DNA of 64,000 bases from Gymnodinialimonas ceratoperidinii (GCF_019297855.1 NZ_CP079194.1:1165501-1229500); one strand, 5' to 3'; shown: positions 46,898-56,069, counted from the first letter of the stretch. Notes: a model not told the origin generated them from the sequence alone. Numbers and translations: made by a program.

Positions 46898-47118
46898 TGA
46901 CACAGGAAGAAGTAACCACGACCGAGCAGAAGATCGTCTATATCCGTGAAGTCGCGGTCGATGACCTGCCGGAGGAAGTGCAAGAGCAGGCCGAGGGTCT
47001 GAAGACGCTCTATGCGATTGGCGGCGAAGACGGTGAGCAACTGGCGCTCGCCCGTGACCGCGAGCTTGCCTTCATCGTTGCGCGGCAAAACGGCATGGAG
47101 CCGCACAGCGTGCACTGA
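46897..47118 (+). CDS. DUF1150 protein
   Basis: A 73-residue protein with IVYIREVAVDDLPEEVQEQAEG and LYAIGGEDGEQLALARDRELAFIVAR (in parts), the DUF1150 pattern. It regularly follows hsp20 in alphaproteobacteria and is translated with it here (TAATG). Function is unknown. Confidence 0.93.
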   Translation: MTQEEVTTTEQKIVYIREVAVDDLPEEVQEQAEGLKTLYAIGGEDGEQLALARDRELAFIVARQNGMEPHSVH

Positions 47119-47126
47119 TCAACGGT

Positions 47127-47155
47127 CCCCTCGACGCGTGTGCGAGGGGTTTGTT
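47127..47155 (+). terminator. terminator of hsp20-DUF1150
   Basis: CCCCTCG (47127-47133) pairs with CGAGGGG (47143-47149), then TTTGTT. Confidence 0.8.
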
Positions 47156-47168
47156 CCGAGAGTAATTC

Positions 47169-47210
47169 AACGCCCCGTCTGGCCGGCACTCCGGCATCAG
47201 GCGGGGCGTT
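47169..47210 (-). terminator. hairpin overlapping the 3' end of the antiporter gene
   Basis: AACGCCCCG (47169-47177) pairs with CGGGGCGTT (47202-47210), with a nested GCCGG/CCGGC hairpin between. The antiporter stop codon (47197-47199) lies inside. It can serve either strand. Confidence 0.6.
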
Positions 47211-49104
47211 TTCCGTTGCGGATCGCCTCCATCTCGGGGGTCATCGTGCTCTCCATCTCTTCGCGCAACTTGGCGACCATGGCGATGTATTCGTCGTTCT
47301 CGTGGGCCGCGACGCCGACCTTGTGCACGGCTGCGACGGCGACCATCGCCTTTCGGTCGTGGGCGTTGAACGTATCCACCATTGCCTGCGCATCCTCCTT
47401 CGACAGGCCGAGCGCCTGAAACGCGGACCGTCCCATGCGCAGGGTGCTGTCATAGGTCTCGCGGATGATGTCGCGGCAGCCGTGATACCAGAGATCATAG
47501 ACATGATCGCGATCGATGGCGCGGGCGATGATGTGCAGATCGGGATAGGTCTTGTGCGCGTATTCCACGATTTGCGTGATGCTGTCGCGGTCGTCGATGG
47601 CAATGATCAGCACATCGGCATCGGCGATCCCGGCGGCGGCCAGAAGGTCGGGGCGGGTCGCATCGCCGTAGTAATTCTTGACGCCGAACTTCTGCATGAT
47701 CTCCAGCCGGCGGGCGTTGTAATCGATCACCGTTGAGTGGTGGCCTGCCGCCCGCAGCAATCGGTCAATCAAACCGCCGACGCGGCCGGCGCCGGCGATG
47801 ATGATCTTGGCATTCTCGGGCATCGGATCAGGGGCTCGGTCTTCGGACACGTTGAAGCGGGGTGCAATGACACGGTCGTAGAGGATGAAGAGCCCCGGCG
47901 TCAGCAACATCGACAGCGCGACGACCAGAAGTAGAAGATCCGAGAGCGCGGCCGACAAGACGTTGTTGGCGACGGTGAAGGACAGCAGCACGAACCCGAA
48001 TTCTCCTGCCTGCGCAAGGCTCAACGCCAGAAGCCAGCGGTCGGCACCGCGGATGCGGAAGACGAGGGAGAGGCCGAAGAGGATCGCCGCCTTCAAGACC
48101 ATGAGGCCCAGGGTCAGCGCCACGACGGTCGCGAGGTTCTCACCGAGCAGGGTGAAGTTGACGCCCGCGCCGACGGTCATGAAGAACAGCCCGAGCAGCA
48201 GGCCGCGGAAGGGGTCGATATCGGATTCCAGCTCGTGGCGATAGGCGGAGTTCGCCAGAACGACCCCTGCGAGGAAGGTCCCAAGCGCGGGCGAAAGCCC
48301 CACCAGCGACATCAGAAGCGCAATGCCGATGACCATCATCAGCGCCGTCGCCGTGAAGAGCTCGCGCAGGTTGGCGGCGGCGATGAAGCGGAAGAGCGGA
48401 CCGGTCAGAAGCGAGCCGCCGACCACCACGAAACCGACGGCGCCGAGGGTCACCAGTGCGGTCTGCCAGCCGTTCAGCCCGGCGGTGAGGCTCATCGAGG
48501 TGCCGTGATCATCCCCGGCGCCGTGATGCGCATCGTCACCCGCGAGAGGGTCGGCCCCGTGTGCGGCCTCGGTGCCCAAGTCCGCGAGTTCCGGCATCGC
48601 CAGCAGCGGCAGCAACGCCAGCATCGGGATCACGGCAATGTCTTGGGTCAGAAGGACCGAGAAGCTGCCTTGTCCGCCGTCGGACTTGAGAAGCCTTTTC
48701 TCGCCAAGGGTTTGCAGGACAATTGCCGTTGAGGACAGGGCGAAGACAAGCCCGATGGCCAAGCCAATCTGCCAGACCTGTCCAAGCGTCATGGCCACAG
48801 CCATGACGGCGAGCGTTGTCAGCAGGATCTGACCGCCGCCAAGCCCGATCAGCCGCGCGCGCATCTCCCACAGGGCCTTGGGTTGCAGCTCCAGCCCTAC
48901 GAGGAACAGCATCATCACGACGCCGAACTCGGCGAAATGCTGGATCGAGATCACGTCGACGCCCAACCAGCCGAGCACCGGAGAAATCACGATGCCGGCG
49001 ATCAGGTAACCGAGGACGGAGCCGAGGCCCAAGCGGCTGGCGATGGGCACGGCGATGACGCCCGCAATCAGGAAGATGAAGGAGAGGAGGAGGAAGTCGG
49101 TCAT
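47197..49104 (-). CDS. KefB-like monovalent cation:proton antiporter (CPA2)
   Basis: A 635-residue protein. The N-terminal part has about 12-13 membrane helices with SVLGYLIAGIVISPVLGW and LSPALGTFLAGVVLANS; the central loop between helices 6 and 7 is rich in His and Asp (DDAHHGAGDDHGTS). The C-terminal RCK_N domain (about 435-550) starts IIIAGAGRVGGLI and has the NAD site pattern; no RCK_C domain is obvious. It probably exports K+ or Na+ in exchange for protons. No KefG/KefF ancillary gene is adjacent. Confidence 0.92.
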   Translation of the reverse strand: MTDFLLLSFIFLIAGVIAVPIASRLGLGSVLGYLIAGIVISPVLGWLGVDVISIQHFAEFGVVMMLFLVGLELQPKALWEMRARLIGLGGGQILLTTLAVMAVAMTLGQVWQIGLAIGLVFALSSTAIVLQTLGEKRLLKSDGGQGSFSVLLTQDIAVIPMLALLPLLAMPELADLGTEAAHGADPLAGDDAHHGAGDDHGTSMSLTAGLNGWQTALVTLGAVGFVVVGGSLLTGPLFRFIAAANLRELFTATALMMVIGIALLMSLVGLSPALGTFLAGVVLANSAYRHELESDIDPFRGLLLGLFFMTVGAGVNFTLLGENLATVVALTLGLMVLKAAILFGLSLVFRIRGADRWLLALSLAQAGEFGFVLLSFTVANNVLSAALSDLLLLVVALSMLLTPGLFILYDRVIAPRFNVSEDRAPDPMPENAKIIIAGAGRVGGLIDRLLRAAGHHSTVIDYNARRLEIMQKFGVKNYYGDATRPDLLAAAGIADADVLIIAIDDRDSITQIVEYAHKTYPDLHIIARAIDRDHVYDLWYHGCRDIIRETYDSTLRMGRSAFQALGLSKEDAQAMVDTFNAHDRKAMVAVAAVHKVGVAAHENDEYIAMVAKLREEMESTMTPEMEAIRNGKRPA

Positions 49105-49178
49105 CGCTGCGGCCCCGCAAAAGTGTTCGGATCAGAGAACGCGAAACGGGGTTGCCAAGGCAAGGGCTTTGCGACGCC

Positions 49179-49892
49179 TCAGCAGACCGGAACGACGATG
49201 GCGTCCAGATCCACGCTCACGCCACGGGCGCGCAACTGCGCCACGACTTGCGCCTGCGTCGGGTCGATGTCCTCGCCGATGCGGCTGAGAGCGACCTCTT
49301 GCAGGTTCGGCAGGGTCAGAAGCGGGCGCAGGTCCATGCCGTCGGAGGCGCGTAGATCAAGGGCGCGCAGGCCGGGGTGCCCTGCAAGCGGCGAAAGGTC
49401 GAGCCCTTGCACGGAATTGACGACCAGCAGCCGATGCAAGGCAGGCATCTGAGCCACGAAGGAGAGGTCATCGAGGCCCGCCGACCCGACGGCCAATTCG
49501 CGCAAACGGGCCAGCCCGGCCACGGGGGCGAAACTTTGCGGCTCGAGGTATTGCGCGTGGAGCACCTCGAGGTTCGGGAAGGCGGCCAGCCCGTCGAGGT
49601 CCGTGACCTCGGTCATCCCCATGTGCAATTCGCGCAGCTGCGACATGGCGGCAAGCTCGGACAGGTCCGCGAAATCGGTGTAGCTGACCATCAGCGAGGT
49701 CACGTGCGCGAGGCCTGCCACAGCATTGTAATCGCGCATGCCGTAGCCATCGAGATTGAGCGTCGTGCAGGCTTCGGCCACGCAGGCGTCAAGCTGCATC
49801 TGTCCGTGATCGCGGCCGTCGGAGGAGGGCTGACACCCGGCAAGGGCGAGCATGCAAAGAGTGTGAATGGTGGCGGTGGTAGCGCGGAACAT
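49179..49892 (-). CDS. leucine-rich-repeat lipoprotein
   Basis: A 237-residue lipoprotein (lipobox LALAGC, Cys about residue 20). From residue 45 on it has leucine-rich repeats of about 20-23 residues (LSELAAMSQLRELHMGMTEV, LDGLAAFPNLEVLHAQYLEP, PVAGLARLRELAVGSAGLDD, LSPLAGHPGLRALDLRASDG, RPLLTLPNLQEVALSRIGED). This predicts a solenoid, outer-membrane or periplasmic. A Cys pair (VAEACTTLN and C-terminal VPVC) is present. Ligand is unknown. ATG 49892 is chosen; the longer frame has no coding character. Confidence 0.85.
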   Translation of the reverse strand: MFRATTATIHTLCMLALAGCQPSSDGRDHGQMQLDACVAEACTTLNLDGYGMRDYNAVAGLAHVTSLMVSYTDFADLSELAAMSQLRELHMGMTEVTDLDGLAAFPNLEVLHAQYLEPQSFAPVAGLARLRELAVGSAGLDDLSFVAQMPALHRLLVVNSVQGLDLSPLAGHPGLRALDLRASDGMDLRPLLTLPNLQEVALSRIGEDIDPTQAQVVAQLRARGVSVDLDAIVVPVC

Positions 49893-50026
49893 GACAGGCC
49901 CTTGATGTGCAGATCGAGCCATCAATCTGGTGCCTGAAAGGCTGCGGGCGCAATGGAGGAAAGCCTCCGCTTTCGCGACCAGCCTCCCCCACCGCGATAT
50001 GTCAACGGCCCCGATAGCGCGGCCGT

Positions 50027-51685
50027 CTACCCTCCGTCGCGCCAGCGGTTTGCGATGGGATAGCGCCGGTCGAGCCAGAACGCCCTTTGTGTCAGTCGCG
50101 CACCGGGAGCTGCCTGGAAGCGCTTGTATTCGCTGAGGTAGATCAGCCGCTCGATCTTTCGGACCCACTCGCGGTCGTATCCGGCCGCAACCACGTCGGC
50201 GACGCTGAGGTCCTTGTCGATCAGCATCTCCAGCATCACGTCGAGGTCCTCGTAGGGGGGCAGGCTGTCCTCGTCCTTCTGATCCTCGCGCAGCTCGGCG
50301 GTGGGCGGCTTGTCGATCACGCGGGGCGGGATCACTTCGCCCTCTGGGGCCAGCATCCAGTCGCGATGCTCGCGGTTGCGCCAGCGGCAGGTCTCGAACA
50401 CGCGGGTCTTGTAGAGATCCTTGATCGGATTGTAGCCCCCCGCCATGTCGCCGTAGATCGTGGCGTAGCCCACGGCGACCTCGGACTTATTGCCCGTTGT
50501 CAGCAACATGGAGCTGAATTTGTTGGAGAGCGCCATCAGCATCACCCCGCGCAGGCGAGACTGGATGTTCTCTTCGGTCACGTCCTCCTCCAGCCCCTCG
50601 AAGAGCGGCGCAAGCGAGGCGGTGACAGCTTCGCGCGCCGGCGTGATCGGGATGGTGTCGAGGCGCACGCCCAAGCGCGCAGCCACGTCGCGGGCATCCT
50701 CCAGCGAGGTTTCGGAGGTGAAGCGCGAGGGCAGCATCACGCAATGGACATTCTCGGGCCCGATGGCATCGGCGGCAATGCAGGCAACGATGGCGCTGTC
50801 GACCCCGCCCGACAGGCCTAGGACGACAGACTTGAAGCCCGTCTTTCGCAGGTAATCCCCAAGCGCCATGACCATCACCCGGTAATCGGCCTCGTATTCT
50901 TCCGGCAGATGCGCTTTTTCGCCTTCCTCGGCGATCCATCCCGCGTCCTCGCGGGTGAAATTGACGGTTGTCACGACCTCTTCGAACTGCGGCATCTGCA
51001 CGGCCAGCGCGCCGCCTTTGTTCAGCACGAAGGAGCCGCCGTCGAAGACCTGGTCATCCTGCCCGCCGACAAGGTTCAGGTAGGCCATCGGCAGCCCGGT
51101 TTCGACCACGCGGGACACGATCACCGATTGGCGCAGGCCCATCTTGCCGCGATGGTAGGGGGAGCCGTTGGGGCTGATCAGGATCTCGGCACCGGATTCC
51201 TCCAGCGTCTCGCAAACATCCTCGTACCAGGCATCCTCGCAAATCGGGAAGCCCACGCGTACGCCGTTGATGCTGACCGGCCCCTGCGGATCGGCGCTGT
51301 GGTAGTAGCGCACTTCATCGAAGACTTTGTAATTGGGCAAATGGTGCTTCAGGATCGTCGCCACCACCTTGCCGCCATCGCAGATGTAATAGGCGTTGAA
51401 CGGCTTGGTGCCGCCCCACATCGGCCCCCCGATGCCGAAGGCCGGACCGTCGGATAGCTCTTCTGCCAATTGGGTGATCACCCGCTGCACGTCCTCGGCA
51501 AAGGCCTGCTTCATGACAAGGTCTAGAAGCTGGTAGCCGGTGATGAACATCTCGGGGAAAGCGAGGAAATCACTGCCCTGCGCCTTGGCCTCGGCAAAAG
51601 CGCGGCGGACGAGGTCGGCGTTGCCCTCGAGATCACCGAGAGTAGCGTTGAGCTGTGCCAATGTCAGGCGAAAGGTGTCGGCCAT
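50027..51685 (-). CDS. nadE: glutamine-dependent NAD+ synthetase
   Basis: A 552-residue enzyme that amidates nicotinic acid adenine dinucleotide. The N-terminal glutaminase (nitrilase fold) has E45, K113 and C149 (FPEMF, ILKHHLP, GFPICEDAW). The C-terminal synthetase has the PP-loop LSGGVDSA at 291-298, and LTTGNKSEVAVGY and YGDMAGGYNPIKDLYKT. It is the last step of NAD synthesis. GGGAGG precedes ATG 51685. Confidence 0.97.
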   Translation of the reverse strand: MADTFRLTLAQLNATLGDLEGNADLVRRAFAEAKAQGSDFLAFPEMFITGYQLLDLVMKQAFAEDVQRVITQLAEELSDGPAFGIGGPMWGGTKPFNAYYICDGGKVVATILKHHLPNYKVFDEVRYYHSADPQGPVSINGVRVGFPICEDAWYEDVCETLEESGAEILISPNGSPYHRGKMGLRQSVIVSRVVETGLPMAYLNLVGGQDDQVFDGGSFVLNKGGALAVQMPQFEEVVTTVNFTREDAGWIAEEGEKAHLPEEYEADYRVMVMALGDYLRKTGFKSVVLGLSGGVDSAIVACIAADAIGPENVHCVMLPSRFTSETSLEDARDVAARLGVRLDTIPITPAREAVTASLAPLFEGLEEDVTEENIQSRLRGVMLMALSNKFSSMLLTTGNKSEVAVGYATIYGDMAGGYNPIKDLYKTRVFETCRWRNREHRDWMLAPEGEVIPPRVIDKPPTAELREDQKDEDSLPPYEDLDVMLEMLIDKDLSVADVVAAGYDREWVRKIERLIYLSEYKRFQAAPGARLTQRAFWLDRRYPIANRWRDGG

Positions 51686-51845
51686 GGTGCCTCCCATACG
51701 GATGTTGTGCCCGTCATATCAGGTTGGCGCGCGCGTCCAAGCGCCAAGCGGAGCCTCGGAAGGGTTAAAGAGATTGCGCCAACTGTCATCGTCACCTAGC
51801 TTTACGCTTGAAATGAACAACATCTCCGGTTGAGGGGGGCGAGCA

Positions 51846-53384
51846 ATGGCGTCACGGATTTTCGGAAGCCCACAAATTTTGGCAAGCGTCGCCGCGATGA
51901 TGATCGCCGGCAGCGCCGTGGCGCAGGAAACGGCGACACCCGACGCACCGACGCCGGACGCAAGCAGCGCTGCGGAAACCACGACGGACATCCAGCAGTA
52001 CGACAATGGCGGCATCTACGAGGGCGAGTTCCGCAACGGCGTCCAGCACGGTACCGGCACCTATCGCCTGCCCAACGGCTATACCTACACCGGCACCTGG
52101 GTCGATGGTGAGATCAGGGGCCAAGGCCGCGCCGTCTTCCCCGACCAGTCGATCTACGAGGGTGCCTTCATCGCCGGCCGGCCCCATGGCACCGGCACCA
52201 TCACCTTCGCCGACGGCTCCACCTATGAGGGCGATTGGGTCGAGGGCCGGATCGAGGGTAACGGGACGGCTGTCTATTCGAACGGCGTGACCTATACCGG
52301 CAGCTTCCGCAATGCACTGCACCACGGCACCGGCCTGATGACGGGTCCCGAAGGCTACCGCTATGAGGGCGAATGGGTCGACGGGGTGAAGCAGGGCACC
52401 GGCACGATCACCTATCCCGATGGCGCGACGTATACCGGCCAGTTCGACGGCGGCGTCCGCTCGGGCACGGGGCGGCTCGAGATGGCGGACGGCGTGATCT
52501 ACGAGGGCGAGTGGGCCGAGGGTCAGATCAATGGCCAAGGCACGCTGACGCAGCCCAACGGCGACGTCTACGTCGGTGCGCTGGTGAACGGTCAACGTCA
52601 AGGCGCGGGCCGCGTGACCTATGCCAATGGCGATGTCTACGAGGGCGCCTTTGCCGAGGATCGCCGCCACGGCGACGGCACGTTCACCGGGACCGATGGC
52701 TACGTCTACACCGGCAACTGGGTCGAGGGCCGGATCGAGGGCGAGGGCACGGTCACCTATCCCGACGGCTCGATCTACGTGGGCCAGTTCCGCAACGATC
52801 TCGCCCATGGTCAGGGCACGATCACCTATCCGGACGGCGCCTCCTATACGGGTGCCTGGGTCGACGGCGTGATCCAGGGGGCGGGCGTGGCGACTTACGC
52901 CAACGGGCTCGTCTACGACGGTCAGTTCCTCAACGCGCGCCAGCATGGCGAGGGCGTGATGAGCCATCCCGACGGTTACCGCTACGAGGGCCAGTGGGAA
53001 GACGGCCTGCGCCACGGTCAGGGTCAGGCAACCTACGCCGACGGCACGGTCTACGAGGGCAGCTTTGCCGCCGGTCAGCGCCAAGGCCAAGGCACGCTCA
53101 CCATGCCGGACGGGTTCACCTACACAGGCGAGTGGCAAGACGGTGAGATCAACGGCGCCGGCACGGCCACCTATTCCAACGGCGACGTCTATGAGGGCAC
53201 CTTCGTCAACGGTCGCCGCCAAGGCGCGGGCACGATGACCTATGCCTCTGGCGAGGTGCTGGAAACCCAGTGGGAGAACGGCTTGCCCTCCGGTGAAGCC
53301 ACGGACGCGCCAACCCCGGCCGAGACGCCGGATACCGGCGAAGTAGAGCCGGGCGCCGAGGATCCGACAGACACCGACGAATGA
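51846..53384 (+). CDS. exported MORN-repeat protein, 18 repeats
   Basis: A 512-residue protein. Signal peptide to about residue 26 (AGSAVAQ), a short Thr/Ala/Pro/Asp linker, then 18 tandem MORN repeats of exactly 23 residues from residue 58 to 471, each with Y-x-G-x-(W/F)...G-x-G...(D/N)G. A nineteenth, decayed repeat and an acidic tail rich in Thr, Glu and Pro end it. Repeats n and n+9 resemble each other (see the finding). MORN proteins form elongated beta sheets; the role of this periplasmic or exported one is unknown. The repeat starts are the Tyr at 58 + 23(n-1). Confidence 0.93.
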   Translation: MASRIFGSPQILASVAAMMIAGSAVAQETATPDAPTPDASSAAETTTDIQQYDNGGIYEGEFRNGVQHGTGTYRLPNGYTYTGTWVDGEIRGQGRAVFPDQSIYEGAFIAGRPHGTGTITFADGSTYEGDWVEGRIEGNGTAVYSNGVTYTGSFRNALHHGTGLMTGPEGYRYEGEWVDGVKQGTGTITYPDGATYTGQFDGGVRSGTGRLEMADGVIYEGEWAEGQINGQGTLTQPNGDVYVGALVNGQRQGAGRVTYANGDVYEGAFAEDRRHGDGTFTGTDGYVYTGNWVEGRIEGEGTVTYPDGSIYVGQFRNDLAHGQGTITYPDGASYTGAWVDGVIQGAGVATYANGLVYDGQFLNARQHGEGVMSHPDGYRYEGQWEDGLRHGQGQATYADGTVYEGSFAAGQRQGQGTLTMPDGFTYTGEWQDGEINGAGTATYSNGDVYEGTFVNGRRQGAGTMTYASGEVLETQWENGLPSGEATDAPTPAETPDTGEVEPGAEDPTDTDE

Positions 53385-53533
53385 CGCCGCCGCAGCTTTC
53401 ACCAGGATATGGCGGCTCGCGACGGAAGCTCGGCCAGTTCCCGCCGACGATCCGAAAACGCACATAAAAATCCCGGAACATCATCCGGGGCCATTCGTTT
53501 TCCTAGTACCGCAACAGCGAAAGGAGACGAACA

Positions 53534-53893
53534 ATGGCACTTGATAACCACACAGCTGATCCGCTCGTGAGTTCTGCCGATGTCAACGGCACGACTGTTT
53601 ACGGAAAAGACGGTAACCAGGTCGGCGAGATCGATCACCTGATGATCGACAAGCAGTCCGGCAAGGTATCCTATGCCGTGATGAGCTTCGGCGGCTTTCT
53701 GGGCCTCGGCGAGGACCACTACTCGGTCCCATGGGGCAAGCTGAACTATGACACGTCGAAGGGCGGTTTCGTGACCGACATCACGCAGGAGCAGCTAACC
53801 GGCGCGCCTGAACGTCCCAACGACTGGTACAACAACCGCGACTGGGAAAAACGCACCCACGATTATTACGCGGCACCCTACTACTGGATCTGA
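53534..53893 (+). CDS. PRC-barrel domain protein
   Basis: A 119-residue soluble protein whose central part (about residues 15-90) is a PRC barrel: DVNGTTVYGKDGNQVGEIDHLMIDKQSG (in parts), VSYAVMSFGGFLGLGEDHYSVPWG, LNYD, GGFVTDIT. The tail is aromatic (WYNNRDWEKRTHDYYAAPYYW). PRC barrels occur in photosynthetic reaction centre H subunits and in many small stress-linked proteins; this is of the latter kind. GGAG lies eight bases before ATG 53534. A terminator follows. Confidence 0.93.
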   Translation: MALDNHTADPLVSSADVNGTTVYGKDGNQVGEIDHLMIDKQSGKVSYAVMSFGGFLGLGEDHYSVPWGKLNYDTSKGGFVTDITQEQLTGAPERPNDWYNNRDWEKRTHDYYAAPYYWI

Positions 53894-53909
53894 CCTGCGG
53901 GCAGAGAAA

Positions 53910-53947
53910 GACCGGCCCTTGGCTTGACCAAGGGCCGGTCGCTTTTT
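53910..53947 (+). terminator. rho-independent terminator
   Basis: GACCGGCCCTTGG (53910-53922) pairs perfectly with CCAAGGGCCGGTC (53928-53940), then GCTTTTT. A 13-bp stem, the best in the window. Confidence 0.93.
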
Positions 53948-53959
53948 GTCTGGCGCAGC

Positions 53960-56035
53960 TTACGCGGCGATCAGGCCCATGGATTCCAGCTTCAGCAGAA
54001 CCTGCTGAGCGCAGTAATCCACATCCATACCCTCGGTATCGACGACAAGCTCGGCATTGGTCGGCTCTTCATAAGGGTCCGAGATGCCGGTGAATTCCTT
54101 GATCTTGCCTTCGCGCGCCAGCTTGTAGAGGCCCTTGCGGTCGCGGCGCTCGCATTCCTCGAGCGACGTGGCAACATGGACCTCGATGAAGGCACCGAAC
54201 TGCTCGATCTCTTCGCGCACAGCCCGGCGGGTCGCGGTGTAGGGCGCGATCGGCGCGCAGATGGCGATGCCGCCGTTCTTGGTGATCTCCGAGGCGACGT
54301 AGCCGATGCGGCGGATATTCAGGTCGCGGTGCTCTTTCGAGAATCCGAGTTCCGACGACAGGTTTTTGCGCACCACGTCACCGTCCAGCAGCGTCACCGG
54401 ACGCCCGCCTTGCTCCATCAGCTTGACCATGATCGCGTTGGCGATGGTCGACTTGCCCGAGCCGGAAAGGCCGGTGAAGAACACCGTGAAGCCCTGCTGC
54501 GAGCGCGGCGGCGAGGTGCGGCGCAGCTCTTCCACGACCTGCGGGAAGGAGAACCACTCGGGAATCTCCAGCCCTTCGCGCAGGCGGCGGCGCAGCTCGG
54601 TGCCAGAGATGTTCAGGATCGTGACGTCATCCTTGTCGGTGATCTCGTCGGCGGGCTCGTACTGGGCGCGTTCCTGGACGTAGACCATGTGTTTGAAGTC
54701 CACCATCTCGATGCCCATTTCCTCCTGATGCTCGCGGAAGAGGTCCTGCGCATCGTAGGGGCCGTAGAAATCCTCGCCGGCGGAGTTCTTGCCGGGGCCC
54801 GCGTGGTCGCGGCCGACGATGAAATGGGTGCAGCCGTGGTTCTTGCGGATCAGCCCGTGCCAGACGGCCTCGCGCGGGCCGGCCATGCGCATGGCGAGGT
54901 TCAGCAGGCTCATCGACGTGGTCGCGGCGGGGTATTGATCAAGCACCGCCTCGTAGCAACGCACGCGGGTGAAGTGATCGACGTCACCGGGCTTGGTCAT
55001 GCCCACAACGGGGTGGATCAGCAGGTTGGCCTGCGCTTCCTTGGCGGCGCGGAAGGTCAGCTCCTGATGGGCGCGGTGCAGCGGGTTGCGGGTCTGGAAG
55101 GCCACGATCTTGCGCCAGCCAAGCTTGCGGAAATAGGCACGCAGCTCGTTCGGTGTGTCGCGGCGGGCGCGGAAATCATAGTGGACGGGCTGCTGGATGC
55201 CGGTGATCGCGCCGCCCAGATAGATCGGGCCCGCGACGTTATGCAGGTAGTTCACCGCCGGATGGGCGAGGTCATCGGCGCCGTAGACCTTCTCGGCCTC
55301 GCGCGCCTTGTTCGGCGTCCACTTGTCGCTGATCGACAGGATCGCGAGGATCACGCCTTCGGCGTCCCGCAGCGCGATGTCCTGACCGGGCTCGATCCCT
55401 TCGGCGAAGGCCTCGGAGACGTCGAGCGTGATCGGCATCGGCCAGAGCGTGCCGTCGGCCATGCGCATGTTCTCGACCACGTTGTCGTAGTCCTCTTGCC
55501 CCATGAACCCCTTCAAAGGGTTGAAACCGCCGTTCATCAACAGTTCCAGATCGCAAACCTGCCGCGCGGTCAGGTCCCAGGAGGGCAGTTCGCCAGCCTC
55601 GACCTTCAGTTTCTGGGCGCTGTCATAGGAGACGTAGAGCTCCGGGATCGGAGCGTGGAGAGGGGCTGCCATATTCGTATTCCTGTCTTTCGAGAGCTTG
55701 GGAGAAAGCGCGCGGCCGGTCAGTTCGGCATGGAGCGCGTTATATTCATCAAATTTGCGGGCGAGAAACTTGTCGACCAACTGCGATTTCACTGCAGCGC
55801 CGCGAGGGGTCAGCGCGTAGCTGACCTTCTGCCGCCGGTCCGGGCTGTTGCGGTCCGACAATTGGACAAGTCCGGCCTCGGTCACCGCGCGTAGCAGCGC
55901 ATTGAGGCGCCCGAGGCTTATGCCCAGAGCCTGAGCCGTGACGCGCTGCGACCCCTCCGGCGCGAGATCAATCTGGCGCAGGAGGCGGAAGAGAAGATCA
56001 TCTTCCGGCAGTGTTACAGGGGCTGGCGCAGGCAT
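53960..56035 (-). CDS. MarR-like domain fused to bifunctional ATP sulfurylase/APS kinase
   Basis: A 691-residue open frame without a stop between its parts. Residues about 1-115 are a winged helix like the EPS-associated MarR family (LLFRLLRQIDLAPEGSQRVTAQALGISLGRLNALLRAVTEAGLV, in parts; YALTPRGAAVKSQLVDKFLARKFDEYNAL). From Met122 on it is a sulfate adenylyltransferase (QTRNPLHRAH at 314-323; GRDHAGPG at 408-415) and then APS kinase (P-loop GLSGSGKST at 522-530; DGDVVRKNLS). The enzyme part makes PAPS from sulfate and two ATP. Met122 (55672) has AGGA eight bases upstream, so a shorter enzyme-only product may also be made. An upstream TTG at 56080 is in frame but falls within the promoter. 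Confidence 0.93.
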   Translation of the reverse strand: MPAPAPVTLPEDDLLFRLLRQIDLAPEGSQRVTAQALGISLGRLNALLRAVTEAGLVQLSDRNSPDRRQKVSYALTPRGAAVKSQLVDKFLARKFDEYNALHAELTGRALSPKLSKDRNTNMAAPLHAPIPELYVSYDSAQKLKVEAGELPSWDLTARQVCDLELLMNGGFNPLKGFMGQEDYDNVVENMRMADGTLWPMPITLDVSEAFAEGIEPGQDIALRDAEGVILAILSISDKWTPNKAREAEKVYGADDLAHPAVNYLHNVAGPIYLGGAITGIQQPVHYDFRARRDTPNELRAYFRKLGWRKIVAFQTRNPLHRAHQELTFRAAKEAQANLLIHPVVGMTKPGDVDHFTRVRCYEAVLDQYPAATTSMSLLNLAMRMAGPREAVWHGLIRKNHGCTHFIVGRDHAGPGKNSAGEDFYGPYDAQDLFREHQEEMGIEMVDFKHMVYVQERAQYEPADEITDKDDVTILNISGTELRRRLREGLEIPEWFSFPQVVEELRRTSPPRSQQGFTVFFTGLSGSGKSTIANAIMVKLMEQGGRPVTLLDGDVVRKNLSSELGFSKEHRDLNIRRIGYVASEITKNGGIAICAPIAPYTATRRAVREEIEQFGAFIEVHVATSLEECERRDRKGLYKLAREGKIKEFTGISDPYEEPTNAELVVDTEGMDVDYCAQQVLLKLESMGLIAA
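55681..55684 (-). promoter_or_regulatory. internal ribosome site before the enzyme part
   Basis: Minus-strand AGGA, eight bases before ATG 55672. It could start a separate 570-residue ATP sulfurylase/APS kinase from the same mRNA. Confidence 0.55.
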
Positions 56036-56055
56036 CTTGGGCGAGTCCGGTATTT

Positions 56056-56069
56056 GTTCACGAATGAAC
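56056..56069. promoter_or_regulatory. operator 1 of the MarR-sulfurylase gene
   Basis: GTTCA-CGAA-TGAAC, an inverted repeat. It lies at the -10/start region of the predicted promoter, 21-34 bases before ATG 56035. It is the exact reverse complement of operator 2. Confidence 0.7.

Noticed and set aside
51999..53260. Tandem DNA repeats that might be a CRISPR or satellite
   Set aside because: They are the coding repeats of the MORN protein, 69 bases each with diverged sequence and no spacers.
55672..56035. MarR-like part as a separate upstream gene
   Set aside because: There is no stop codon between it and the enzyme part in the same frame, so a ribosome would read through. I keep one CDS and note the internal start.
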